Shown here: positions 8,187 to 16,794 of the stretch, in pieces
Layout of the letters: each line of letters starts with the position of its first letter
How positions within the stretch are numbered: position 1 is the stretch's first letter
Assembly: GCF_019510245.1 (NCBI RefSeq)
Contig: NZ_JAEKKT010000171.1
Location: forward strand, 1-42,946
From: Streptomyces sp.
Lineage (GTDB): Bacteria > Actinomycetota > Actinomycetes > Streptomycetales > Streptomycetaceae
Length of the DNA stretch: 42,946 nucleotides
Direction: 5' to 3'
The notes under the pieces: generated by a model
Database searches by the model: none
Told to the model about the DNA's origin: nothing
Seen by the model: only the letters and a program-made list of their open reading frames with translations
Translations under genes and position numbers: made by a program

Positions 8187-9899
8187 ATGAGCAAGACCGA
8201 AACCGAGAACACCGAGCAGGACCTCGGCGCGGCGGGCTCGCAGCTCTCCACCGCCCCCGCCGAACCGCCGATCGCCCCCGGGCTCGGCGTGATCGGCTGG
8301 GCCCGCTGGTTCTGGCGGCAGCTCACCTCCATGCGGGTCGCGCTGCTCCTGCTCCTGCTGCTGTCGCTGGGCGCGATCCCCGGCTCGCTGATCCCGCAGT
8401 CCGGCGCCGACATCAACAAGGTCGCCGACTTCCAGAAGTCCCACCAGACGCTGTCGCCGATCTACGACAAGCTCGGCCTGTTCCACGTCTACAGCTCGGT
8501 GTGGTTCTCGGCGATCTACATCCTGCTGTTCGTCTCGCTCGTCGGCTGCATCATCCCGCGCGCCTGGCAGTTCGTGGGCCAGCTGCGCGGTCGCCCGCCG
8601 GGCGCCCCGAAGCGGCTGGACCGGCTCCCCGCGTACACGACCTGGCGGACCACGGCCGAGCCCGAGGAGGTCCGTGCGGCGGCGCTGAAGCTGCTGAAGA
8701 AGCGGCGCTTCCGCGCACACCCCGCCGGGGACGCCGTCGCCGCGGAGAAGGGCTACGTCCGCGAGTTCGGCAACCTGGTCTTCCACGTCGCGCTGATCGT
8801 GCTGCTGATCGCCTTCGCCAGCGGCCAGATGTACAAGTCGGACGGCACCAAACTGGTCGTCGAGGGCGACGGGTTCGCCAACTCGATCCTCCAGTACGAC
8901 GACTTCAAGTCCGGCTCCATGTTCAGCACCGACGACCTGGTGCCGTTCAGCTTCGACCTGAAGAACTTCCACGCCACCTACCAGACCAGCGGCCCCAGCA
9001 GGGGCACCCCGGTCACCTTCGCCGCGGACATCGACTACAGCGAGGGGGCCTACGGCAAGCCGAAGCGGACCACCATCAAGGTGAACGAGCCGCTGAAGAT
9101 CGACGACGCCAAGGTCTACCTGGTCAGCCACGGCTACGCGCCCGTCATCACGGTGCGCGACTCCACTGGCAAGATCGTCTACCAGGACGCCGTCCCGCTG
9201 CTCCCGCTCGACAGCAACGTCACCTCCCAGGGCGTGGTGAAGGTGATGGACGGCTACAAGAGCGCCAAGGGCGTCAGCGAGCAGCTCGGCATCTCGCTGT
9301 TCTTCCTGCCGACGTACGGCGGCGGGTCCTCGGTGCTCTCCAGCTTCCCGGCGCTGGAGAACCCGGTACTGAACCTGACGCCGTACCACGGTGACCTGGG
9401 CGTCGACTCGGGCATCCCGCAGAGCGTGTACCAGCTGGACAAGACCCACATGAAGGAGTTCAAGGACTCCAAGGGAGCGCAGTTCCGGGACAACCTCAAG
9501 CCCGGGCAGACCATGCAGCTGCCGAACGGCGCCGGGACCGTGACGTTCGAGAAGGGCGTCAAGGAATGGGCCGGCTTCGAGATCGTCCAGGAGCCCGGCA
9601 GCGGCTGGGCGCTGGGCGGCGCGCTCGCCGCGATCTTCGGCCTGGCCGCCTCGCTGTTCATCCAGCGCCGCCGTGTGTGGGTGCGCGCGGTGCAGGGCCC
9701 CGACGGCGTCACGGTGGTCGAGATGGCCGGGCTGGGCCGCAGCGAGTCCGCGAAGGTGCCCGAGGAACTGGGCGACCTCGCCGGAATCCTCTACGACCAG
9801 GCGCCGGGCGCCCCCGGCCCCGCCGACACCACTGACGACGACCCCGCAGAATCCCCCGACCCCGAAGTCGTACCTGCCGAAGGGGCTGAGAAGCGATGA
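8187..9899 (+). CDS. resB: System II cytochrome c synthase subunit ResB
   Basis: A 570-residue member of the ResB family. An N-terminal helix pair follows SMRVALLLLLLLSLGAIPGSLIPQ (a family signature), with a further helix at VWFSAIYILLFVSLVGCIIPRAW. A third comes near residue 200, then a long extracytoplasmic domain (about 215-470) and a final helix near residue 475 (GGALAAIFGLAASLF) before an acidic cytoplasmic tail. ResB and CcsB form the heme-export and ligation complex of System II. The start is 3 bases after ccdA, and the stop overlaps ccsB by 4 bases. Confidence 0.93.
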   Translation: MSKTETENTEQDLGAAGSQLSTAPAEPPIAPGLGVIGWARWFWRQLTSMRVALLLLLLLSLGAIPGSLIPQSGADINKVADFQKSHQTLSPIYDKLGLFHVYSSVWFSAIYILLFVSLVGCIIPRAWQFVGQLRGRPPGAPKRLDRLPAYTTWRTTAEPEEVRAAALKLLKKRRFRAHPAGDAVAAEKGYVREFGNLVFHVALIVLLIAFASGQMYKSDGTKLVVEGDGFANSILQYDDFKSGSMFSTDDLVPFSFDLKNFHATYQTSGPSRGTPVTFAADIDYSEGAYGKPKRTTIKVNEPLKIDDAKVYLVSHGYAPVITVRDSTGKIVYQDAVPLLPLDSNVTSQGVVKVMDGYKSAKGVSEQLGISLFFLPTYGGGSSVLSSFPALENPVLNLTPYHGDLGVDSGIPQSVYQLDKTHMKEFKDSKGAQFRDNLKPGQTMQLPNGAGTVTFEKGVKEWAGFEIVQEPGSGWALGGALAAIFGLAASLFIQRRRVWVRAVQGPDGVTVVEMAGLGRSESAKVPEELGDLAGILYDQAPGAPGPADTTDDDPAESPDPEVVPAEGAEKR

Positions 9900-11005
9900 C
9901 TTCCGCCGCCGCAACCGCGCTCGACGCAACCACCCTCGCCGCGACCAACGAGCATCTGGCGAGCATGAGCAACACGCTCATCTACTCCTCGATGGCCGTC
10001 TACACGCTGGCGTTCTTCGCCTACATCTTCGAGTGGCTGCTCGGCAGCCGCAGCCGGGTGGCGCGCACCGCCAACGCGCTCACCACGAACGCCGCGGCGA
10101 GGAAGGCGCCCGCCGTGACGGTCAAGAAGGCCGGCGGCACCGCCGTACTGGAGCGCCCCCAGGTCGTGGTCCGCTCCGCGGCGGGTTCGCGGGACGTGCC
10201 GGACGGGCCCGGCGCGCACGGCGGCGACGAGCAGGGCGACCTCTACGGGCGGATCGCGATCTCCCTCACGGTCCTCGCCTTCCTCGTGGAGCTGGCGGGC
10301 GTGGTCACCCGCGCGGCCTCCGTGCAGCGGGCGCCGTGGGGCAACATGTACGAGTTCAACATCACGTTCTCCACCGTCGCGGTCGCCGTCTACCTGACCC
10401 TGCTGGCCCTGAAGAAGAACGTCCGCTGGCTCGGCCTCTTCCTGATCACCACGGTCCTGCTCGACCTCGGCCTCGCGGTCACCGTCCTCTACACGGCGAG
10501 CGAGCCGCTGGTCCCGGCCCTGCACTCGTACTGGCTGTACATCCACGTCTCGACGGCGATCTTCTGCGGCGCGGTCTTCTACGTCGGCGCGGTGGCGACC
10601 ATCCTCTACCTCTTCAAGGACGCCTACGAGAGCAAGCTGGAGAACGGCGGCAAGCCCGGCAGCTTCGCCACCTCGGTCCTGGAGCGCCTGCCCGCCTCGG
10701 CCTCCCTCGACAAGTTCGCCTACCGCGTCAACGCGGCCGTCTTCCCCCTGTGGACCTTCACGATCATCGCGGGCGCGATCTGGGCGGGCAGCGCCTGGGG
10801 CCGCTACTGGAACTGGGACCCCAAGGAGACCTGGTCCTTCATCACCTGGGTCGCCTACGCCTGCTACCTGCACGCCCGCGCCACCGCCGGCTGGAAGGGC
10901 CGCAAGGCCGCCTACCTGGCGATGATCGCCTTCGGCTGCTGGCTCTTCAACTACTACGGCGTCAACATCTTCGTCACCGGCAAGCACTCCTACGCGGGCG
11001 TCTGA
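9896..11005 (+). CDS. ccsB: System II cytochrome c synthase subunit CcsB (CcsA/ResC family)
   Basis: A 369-residue polytopic protein of the heme-handling protein family. The tryptophan-rich WWD segment is clear at about residues 300-317 (WGRYWNWDPKETWSFITW). Conserved histidines in the membrane part (LHSYWLYIHV and YLHARAT) are candidate heme ligands. An unusual loop of about 60 residues rich in Ala, Lys and Arg separates helix 1 from the rest, common in actinobacterial versions. Together with ResB it carries heme out and attaches it to apocytochromes, here presumably the bc1-aa3 branch (inference). Starts inside the resB stop. Confidence 0.93.
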   Translation: MTSAAATALDATTLAATNEHLASMSNTLIYSSMAVYTLAFFAYIFEWLLGSRSRVARTANALTTNAAARKAPAVTVKKAGGTAVLERPQVVVRSAAGSRDVPDGPGAHGGDEQGDLYGRIAISLTVLAFLVELAGVVTRAASVQRAPWGNMYEFNITFSTVAVAVYLTLLALKKNVRWLGLFLITTVLLDLGLAVTVLYTASEPLVPALHSYWLYIHVSTAIFCGAVFYVGAVATILYLFKDAYESKLENGGKPGSFATSVLERLPASASLDKFAYRVNAAVFPLWTFTIIAGAIWAGSAWGRYWNWDPKETWSFITWVAYACYLHARATAGWKGRKAAYLAMIAFGCWLFNYYGVNIFVTGKHSYAGV

Positions 11006-11030
11006 ACCGGCAAGGGGCGACACTGGTGCC

Positions 11031-11429
11031 ATGACCGGTTCCATAGAACAGGGCACCAGTCAGACCCACGGCAGGACGCACATCCTCCACTTCCTGGTAC
11101 GACTGCCGAAGCCGACGGACCAGGTCTGGCCGAGCCTCTCCACCCCCCAGGGCCTGGCCGGCTGGTTCACCCCGGTCGACGTCCTGCAACCGAGACTGGG
11201 CGGCACGGTCACCCTCGGTGACCTGGGCACGGGCACGGTGACCGCCTGGGACGTCGACCGCGTCGCGGAGTACACGGTGGAGGGCGGCGGCCGCCTCCGC
11301 TTCCACCTGGAACGCGACGGGACCACGGGCAGCGCCCTGCGCTTCACGCACGAGTTCAAGGGCGAGGGCGAGACAGAACCGGCATGGCGCGCAAGATTCG
11401 AGCGTCTGATCGGCTCCCTGAGTTCTTGA
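11031..11429 (+). CDS. SRPBCC-fold (AHSA1/START-like) protein
   Basis: A 132-residue protein with the pattern of AHSA1-type SRPBCC domains: a first strand THILHFLVRLPKPTDQVWPSLSTPQGLAGWF, then GGTVTLGDLGTGTVTAWDVDRVAEYTV, and a closing helix WRARFERLIGSL. Such proteins bind small hydrophobic ligands in a helix-grip cavity; the ligand is unknown here. It follows ccsB by 25 bases and may be co-transcribed, but no functional link to cytochrome maturation is evident. The gene ends just before a terminator cluster. Confidence 0.75.
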   Translation: MTGSIEQGTSQTHGRTHILHFLVRLPKPTDQVWPSLSTPQGLAGWFTPVDVLQPRLGGTVTLGDLGTGTVTAWDVDRVAEYTVEGGGRLRFHLERDGTTGSALRFTHEFKGEGETEPAWRARFERLIGSLSS

Positions 11430-11442
11430 GGCGCCTCGGCTG

Positions 11443-11490
11443 AGCGCCCCGAAAGGGGCGCTGGGGGTACCCCCAGCCGAAGGCTGGGGG
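11443..11490. terminator. Compound palindromic repeat acting as bidirectional terminator (copy 1)
   Basis: Three overlapping perfect palindromes: AGCGCCCC-GAAA-GGGGCGCT (11443-11462), TGGGGGTACCCCCA (11462-11475) and CCCCCAGCC-GAA-GGCTGGGGG (11470-11490). The arms are shared, so alternative hairpins compete. It lies between convergent genes. Related copies occur at 19338, 32702 and 37281, and a derived element at 18014. Confidence 0.8.
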
Positions 11491-11528
11491 AGGAACGGCG
11501 CGCCCAGCCCCCACCCAGCCGCACCCGC

Positions 11529-13079
11529 CTACGACGGCGGCAGACACTCCCCACTGGGCGGCTTCCCCTCCGGCCACGCAATGGTCACGAACCTGGACCC
11601 ACCCTCCGGCCGCAACTCCACGATCGGCACCGCCTTGTCGTACGGATTCCCGTGCGCGTCCAGGCAGATCCACCCACTCGCCCCGTCCACCCGCAGCGAC
11701 CCCTTCACCTGCGGCCACTGCAACCCCACGTCGGCCAGCGCCGGCACGGACCTCCCCGCCGGCACCGCCTCGCGAATCCCGTGCACCGCGAGCCGTACCG
11801 CGTCGTAGGCGATGATCAGCTGGCCGTCCTCCAGGGCGACCGGCCCGATCGGCCCCACCGGTGCCTTCTCCGCGCTCTTCAGCAGTGCGGTCAGCGCCGC
11901 CGTGTCCGCCGCCGAACCGCCCGTCCTCGGGCTGCCCTTCGCCCACGCGTCCGGATGGGCGAGGGCGGTGTAGCGGACGGAGAGGTTGTGCCGCAGCGCG
12001 CCGCGGTCCAGCTTCGGCTCGCCGGTCAGGTACGACCCCTCGTCTCCGGTCAGCACCGTGAACTTCCGGTCCTGGCAGCCCCGTCCGCCCAGCGCGTTGA
12101 TGAACTGCCGCAGCTGGGTGTGGCGGCCGGCGAAGAGGATCGTGTCGGTCGACCGCGAGGTGTCGCAGACCAGGTTGGTGATCTGCCGGAAGGTGTTCGC
12201 GGTCGTCCCCTCCTTGCTGCGGTCGGCGGGCGGGGTGAACGGCTGCGGCTCGTACGGTGAGCCCTTGATCAGCGCCGCGAACGACGTCTGGAGCGTCCGC
12301 GTGTACGGGTCGCCGGGCTTGTCGTAGACGAGCAGCGCCCGGCCCGCGCTCACCTTCGCGAAGGAGGCGAGGGCGCGGGCCTCGTCGGTGTTGGTGGGGG
12401 AGACCCGGGCAAGGCCGGGGTAGGGGTCCTTGCCGCCCTGCCCGTTGGCGAGGTCGTCGGCGGTGATCGACGAGCCGACCACCGGGATGCCCAGCCGGGT
12501 CAGCTCCTTGACGGCCTTCTTGTTGTCGTCGGTGCTCTGGCCGACCCCGGCGACCGCCCGCAGCCGGTCCGTGCCGCCGGTCATGCCCGCCAGCCGCGTG
12601 ACCATCCGCTGCCAGTACCGGCTGGTCGCCCCGGGGTTGGCCAGCACCAGCCGGATCGCCGGGGACTGGCCGTTGGAGTCGTGGTTCGCCTGGTACTGGG
12701 CGAGGTAGGCCCCCTGGAGCTCGTGCTGGATGTCGGCGAGGCTGGCCGCCGCCGTCGCGGTGTACGGCAGCATCACCGCGACCGTCACATACCTCCCGGG
12801 CTTCAGGCGGGCGTTCTCCCGGGCGATCGCCTGCACGGTGTCGTGCAGCTGCGGATGCCCGAAGTCGTACGCGGCCGTCGCCACGCCCACGCACTCGTCG
12901 CTGTTCTCGGGGCGGGCCACCCCCGGCGCGCAGGACCGGTCGTCGTGGACGACCGCCCGCACCCCGACGACCAGCCCGGCGATCACCGCGGCCGTGACCA
13001 GCAGGGCCAGATAGCGGCGGAGCGGAATCTCCCAGACGCCCTCACGCAACCACGTGCCCACGCCCCGCCCCGCCATCAC
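11529..13079 (-). CDS. Membrane-tethered type 1 periplasmic-binding-fold protein, partner of the STAND NTPase
   Basis: A 516-residue protein with a short basic cytoplasmic tail, one N-terminal transmembrane helix (about residues 24-43, LALLVTAAVIAGLVVGVRAV) and a large extracytoplasmic domain resembling LivJ-type ABC substrate-binding proteins: VAVMLPYTATAAASLADIQHELQGAYLA, IRLVLANPG, AVAGVGQSTDDNKKAVKELTRLGIPVVGSSIT, FTVLTGDEGSY. It lacks a lipobox or cleavable signal, and no permease or ABC ATPase is nearby, so transport is unlikely. Its GTG start overlaps the stop of the upstream NTPase (GTGA; an ATG follows at 13076), giving strict coupling. I infer a ligand sensor working with that NTPase. 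Family recognition is by fold-level pattern, not a close match. Confidence 0.75.
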   Translation of the reverse strand: MMAGRGVGTWLREGVWEIPLRRYLALLVTAAVIAGLVVGVRAVVHDDRSCAPGVARPENSDECVGVATAAYDFGHPQLHDTVQAIARENARLKPGRYVTVAVMLPYTATAAASLADIQHELQGAYLAQYQANHDSNGQSPAIRLVLANPGATSRYWQRMVTRLAGMTGGTDRLRAVAGVGQSTDDNKKAVKELTRLGIPVVGSSITADDLANGQGGKDPYPGLARVSPTNTDEARALASFAKVSAGRALLVYDKPGDPYTRTLQTSFAALIKGSPYEPQPFTPPADRSKEGTTANTFRQITNLVCDTSRSTDTILFAGRHTQLRQFINALGGRGCQDRKFTVLTGDEGSYLTGEPKLDRGALRHNLSVRYTALAHPDAWAKGSPRTGGSAADTAALTALLKSAEKAPVGPIGPVALEDGQLIIAYDAVRLAVHGIREAVPAGRSVPALADVGLQWPQVKGSLRVDGASGWICLDAHGNPYDKAVPIVELRPEGGSRFVTIAWPEGKPPSGECLPPS

Positions 13080-15175
13080 GCCACCCCGCTCCGCTCGTCG
13101 TCGCCCGCGTCACCCTCGTCGTCGTCCCCGTCCTCCGCCGGCGGCCGTCCCGCCAGCGCGGCCGCCGGCCACTCCCGGGAGGCCCGCCACAGCAGTGCGT
13201 TGCCGGCCGGCCGCAGGTTGGACAGTTGCTCCAGTTCGAAGCGCAGCCGGTCGCCGACCTTCGGGTCGGGCAGCACCAGAGGGTCGGTCAGCAGCCACAC
13301 CGCGTGCAGCAACCGCCGTATCCGCAGGTGCAGTACGCCGTCCACGCCGTCCGGCACGCGCTGCTGGGCGTCGGTGCGGCCGAGCGCCACCGCCGCCCGC
13401 CGGTCGCCGTGGCCGGTGAAGTCGCGGCCCTCGGTGTCATGGGCGTGGAAGTAGGGCGCGGCGGCGATGAACCGCAGGGTGTGCAGCCAGCCGCGGGTGT
13501 CCAGGACCGGAAAGCTGTCCCGCAGGTGGGCGACGGCCGGTCCAGTCTGTCCCAGGGCCAGTTGGTGGTGGAGCCGGAAGCGGTCCTGCCCGTCCGGCCG
13601 TTCCTCGGTGTAGTAGGCGATCAGCGTCTCGTGGGCGGTGCGCCAGCCACTGTGGTCGGCGTCCCGCAGGTGCAGCCGGAGCAGCAGCAGGGTCCGTACG
13701 AAGGGGTCCCCGACGAACTGGCCGGGCAGGGCGGGCAGCCCTTCCCGGGCGAGCCGGTTCTGCAGCGCGCGTACGTCGGCCGGGCCGAAGTCGTCCGGGA
13801 GCAGGGCGGCGGCCAGCGCGCACGCCGAGTCGTGGTCGTGGGCGGCGGCGAGGACGGTCAGTTCGTCGAGCCGGTCGGCGGGGACCAGCCGGTCGAGGAG
13901 CTGGAGGTAGGCGGGGGCGGCGGGGCCGTCCTCGACGGGCCGCACGTCGGCGGTGAGCAGGTCGCCCAGCGATCCCGCCCGCTCCGGATGCTGCGCCGCG
14001 GACTCGGCGAGCAGGGCGATGCCCAGCGGGTTGCCGCCGGTCAGCCGGTGCACGGCGTGCGGGAGCTGGGGCGCGGCCGGGGCGCCGACCAGGTGCAGGG
14101 TGTCGTCGGGGGTCAGCGGCGGGAGCGCTACCAGCAGCGCCCGCGAGGAGGGTACGGCCGGGTCCGGCGCCCACCCGCTGCGCCGGGCGACCCCGGCCAG
14201 CTCCCGCCGGGTCCCGCCGCGCAGCAGCTCCCGGCCGTCGCCGCGCAGGCCGGCGACGAAGGCCACCTGGTCGGCGATGCCCTCGGCGCGGTCCCTGAGC
14301 ACCGACTCCAGCAGACCCGGCCCGGGCCCGGTCTGGAGGTTGTCGACGAGCACCAGCGGCCTGCCGAGCCGCTGCATCCGCGGCAGCACGCCCGCGTACG
14401 CCTCGGTCAGGTCGGCGAGCAGGGCCCGTACGAGATACCGCTCGGCGTGCTCGCGGGAGGTGCCGCCGGCCCGGAAGTGCCCGGAGAGCAGGATCAGCCC
14501 GCGCTGGGCGTGCCCGCCCGCGTTCGGGTACGTCCGGTACCAGACCGACGCCTTCTGGTGGCGGCGGCTGGTGAAACCCTCGGCGACCGACTCCAGGGTG
14601 GCCTCGATGGCCCCGGAGACCAGCGGCCCGGTCCCGGTCGCGGCGGCGACCACCTTCGCCGCCACCTTCCCGGCCCACCGCCCGGCGAACCCGCTGATCC
14701 ACGAGCCGCTCTCGTTCAGCAGCAGGATCCGCTCCACCTCGCGCCGGATCCGCTCCGAGTCCGCGTCGCCCCAGCCGCCGGCGGCCACCGCGACCAGGCC
14801 GGACATCAGCCGCGGGAACGTGATCCGCCCGGCGCCGGTCACCGGCTCGGCGAGCTGCTCGGCGACGACCAGCAGCGCCTGCGCGACCGGCGACCAGGAC
14901 GCGGCGGGCCGCTCCGGCGGCGGGCCCGCGAACTGCGGCTCCGCACAGTCGACGAGCGCGACCGGGGTGTGCCCCTTGTACGCGTCCCGCAACTCGCCGA
15001 GCACCGCGCTCTTGCCCAGTCCCCGGGCCCCGGTCAGCACGACGAACGGCAGCTCACCGGGGTGTTCGAGGGGAAGGGCACGATGTTGGTACGGCCGTAA
15101 CCCGACGATCCTCGGCACGAGCCCGGCCGGCTCGACGTCGAACAGCGCCCCGCGCCCGTGCAACCGTCTGTGCAA
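13076..15175 (-). CDS. STAND-like P-loop NTPase
   Basis: A 699-residue cytoplasmic protein without membrane segments. Walker A GARGLGKS is at 49-56, Walker B LVLVDN at about 274-279, and LTGGNPLGIALL at about 378-389 matches the GxP-type motif of STAND ATPases (NB-ARC/MalT class). The C-terminal half is helical and Leu/Arg/His-rich, as in repeat sensor regions, and the tail is acidic. STAND proteins are usually molecular switches that bind a signal and oligomerise. The TTG start is supported by GAGGGGGG six bases upstream. It overlaps the membrane-tethered binding protein by 4 bases. I know no described function for this pair. Confidence 0.75.
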   Translation of the reverse strand: MHRRLHGRGALFDVEPAGLVPRIVGLRPYQHRALPLEHPGELPFVVLTGARGLGKSAVLGELRDAYKGHTPVALVDCAEPQFAGPPPERPAASWSPVAQALLVVAEQLAEPVTGAGRITFPRLMSGLVAVAAGGWGDADSERIRREVERILLLNESGSWISGFAGRWAGKVAAKVVAAATGTGPLVSGAIEATLESVAEGFTSRRHQKASVWYRTYPNAGGHAQRGLILLSGHFRAGGTSREHAERYLVRALLADLTEAYAGVLPRMQRLGRPLVLVDNLQTGPGPGLLESVLRDRAEGIADQVAFVAGLRGDGRELLRGGTRRELAGVARRSGWAPDPAVPSSRALLVALPPLTPDDTLHLVGAPAAPQLPHAVHRLTGGNPLGIALLAESAAQHPERAGSLGDLLTADVRPVEDGPAAPAYLQLLDRLVPADRLDELTVLAAAHDHDSACALAAALLPDDFGPADVRALQNRLAREGLPALPGQFVGDPFVRTLLLLRLHLRDADHSGWRTAHETLIAYYTEERPDGQDRFRLHHQLALGQTGPAVAHLRDSFPVLDTRGWLHTLRFIAAAPYFHAHDTEGRDFTGHGDRRAAVALGRTDAQQRVPDGVDGVLHLRIRRLLHAVWLLTDPLVLPDPKVGDRLRFELEQLSNLRPAGNALLWRASREWPAAALAGRPPAEDGDDDEGDAGDDERSGVA

Positions 15176-15269
15176 GGCAGTCCCCCCTCAACACAAGTGT
15201 AGGAAGGGGGAGTTGCTTCGGGCCAGATCGCGTGATGACTGTTGGGTCACGAATCCTGACACTGTGGGA

Positions 15270-16253
15270 TCAGGCGACGGTGATGGAGTCCAGCTTCTCC
15301 CGCAGATAGACGTGCGAGTCGACCGGCGGGTACGCGACCCGGCCGACCGGCGCCGGGACGGACTCGACGGTGGTGCCCGGGGTGCACTCGCCGAAGTAGA
15401 CGAGGGACATCAGCTCCTCGGCGGGCGCGTCGGTGGGTGGCGGCAGCACCCGGTGCCGTCCCGACCGCCACCGGTCACCGGTCCAACGGGCCATCAGGTC
15501 ACCGATGTTGATGGTGAAGGCGGCCGGATCGAAGGGCGCGTCCTCCCACCCGCCGTCGTCGGTGTACACCTGCAACCCGCCCTTGCCGGCCTGCCGGTCC
15601 AGGATGGTCACCGTCCCGAAGTCGGTGTGCGGCCCGATCCGGAACTGCCCCGGCTCGGGCTCGCCGACGACGTCCGTCCCCGGATACCAGTTGATGTTGA
15701 AGCCGTACGTCGGGTGGTCCATGTGCCGGGAGAAGAAGTCCCGTTCGAGCCCGAGCGCGTACCCGAGGAGGGACAGCAGCTCCTTCTCCAGCCCGGCCAT
15801 CCGGTCCAGGTACTCCTCGCAGCGCGTGCGCAGCTCCGGCACCTCCGCCGGCCACACGTTGGGCGCGTACCACTCCGCGTTGACGACCGGGTCGTCGAAG
15901 GGCTCGTGGGTCGCGAAGGTCAGCGACTCCTTCAGGTCGGGCGGGGTCTCGGTGCCCTCCGAGTAGCCGTTGGCCTCCGCACCGGGCCCGAGCCAGCCGC
16001 GCCCGCCGACCTTCGCCTCGTACGCCTGCTTGACCTCGGTGGGGAGGGCGAAGAAACGGCGCGCGGCCTCCCGTACGGCGGTCCGCAGCTCCGCGTCCAC
16101 GCCGTGCCCGGTGACGAGCAGGAAGCCGGCGGTCCGGAGGGCGGAGTCGACGGTCCGGGCGATGTCCTCGCGGGCTGCCGGGTCGCCGGCCAGCCAGGGA
16201 CGCAGATCGATGGTGGGGATACGGGGCCGGAGCTCATTCACCGATGTCCTCAT
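15270..16253 (-). CDS. Isopenicillin N synthase-like Fe(II) oxygenase (possible pyrimidine-base oxygenase)
   Basis: A 327-residue protein of the 2OG-Fe(II)/IPNS family. The DIOX_N region is at 10-125 (IPTIDLRPWL, TAGFLLVTGHGV), and the double-stranded beta-helix carries the iron triad H209-T-D211 and H267 (RSGRHRV). The Arg of the usual RxS motif that anchors 2-oxoglutarate is absent: the equivalent stretch reads ELMSLVYF. The gene overlaps the cytosine deaminase by 20 bases, so the two are co-translated; a GTG at 16241 is an alternative start. Fungal thymine-7-hydroxylase belongs to the same superfamily, so a role on thymine or 5-methylcytosine is an attractive inference. It could equally act on another base or metabolite. 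Confidence 0.8.
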   Translation of the reverse strand: MRTSVNELRPRIPTIDLRPWLAGDPAAREDIARTVDSALRTAGFLLVTGHGVDAELRTAVREAARRFFALPTEVKQAYEAKVGGRGWLGPGAEANGYSEGTETPPDLKESLTFATHEPFDDPVVNAEWYAPNVWPAEVPELRTRCEEYLDRMAGLEKELLSLLGYALGLERDFFSRHMDHPTYGFNINWYPGTDVVGEPEPGQFRIGPHTDFGTVTILDRQAGKGGLQVYTDDGGWEDAPFDPAAFTINIGDLMARWTGDRWRSGRHRVLPPPTDAPAEELMSLVYFGECTPGTTVESVPAPVGRVAYPPVDSHVYLREKLDSITVA

Positions 16254-16683
16254 TCCACAGGGCCGGGTTGTCGTTGATGAAGTCCCGCATCAGCGCGGTG
16301 CACTCCTCGTCGTCCAGCAGGACGATCTCCACGCCGTGCTCGGCGAGCCAGTCGTGGCCGCCGTGGAAGGTGGCCGCCTCGCCGATCACGACCCGGGAGA
16401 TGCCGAACTGGCGGACCAGGCCGGAGCAGTACCAGCACGGCGACAGGGTCGTCACCATGGTGGTGCCCCGGTACGACCGCTGGCGGCCCGCCGCGCGGAA
16501 GGCTGCGGTCTCCGCGTGCATGGAGGGGTCGTCGTCCTGGACGCGCCGGTTGTGGCCGCGGCCGAGCAGCGCGCCGTCAGCGCCGTAGAGCGCGGCACCG
16601 ATCGGGATGCCCCCTTCGGCGAGCCCGGCGCGGGCCTCGGCGACGGCGGTGCTCAGCCAGGTGCGGGCTTGCAGTTGATCCAT
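16234..16683 (-). CDS. Cytosine deaminase, yeast FCY1-like
   Basis: A 149-residue zinc deaminase. The signature is H56-A-E58 with S-P-C83-W-Y-C86, the zinc ligands and proton-shuttling Glu of the cytidine deaminase-like fold. Much of the sequence resembles yeast cytosine deaminase as I remember it (GGIPIGAAL, GRGHNRR, TTLSPC, the ending EDIGE), including the C-terminal region that closes over the base. That makes free cytosine, and probably 5-methylcytosine, the best substrate guess, rather than guanine or nucleosides. The start ATG 16683 has AGGAGAG nine bases upstream. First gene of a leftward operon with the oxygenase, divergent from pucR, which likely regulates it. Confidence 0.82.
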   Translation of the reverse strand: MDQLQARTWLSTAVAEARAGLAEGGIPIGAALYGADGALLGRGHNRRVQDDDPSMHAETAAFRAAGRQRSYRGTTMVTTLSPCWYCSGLVRQFGISRVVIGEAATFHGGHDWLAEHGVEIVLLDDEECTALMRDFINDNPALWNEDIGE

Positions 16684-16794
16684 GACTTCACTCTCCTGTG
16701 GCCGAAACACGAGGGCAACGTGCGGAAAGTACCCTCCGGGCAACCCCCGGCCGGACGAAATGTCAGCGGCCGTGCCCGTCCCCTGGAGGTCGCC

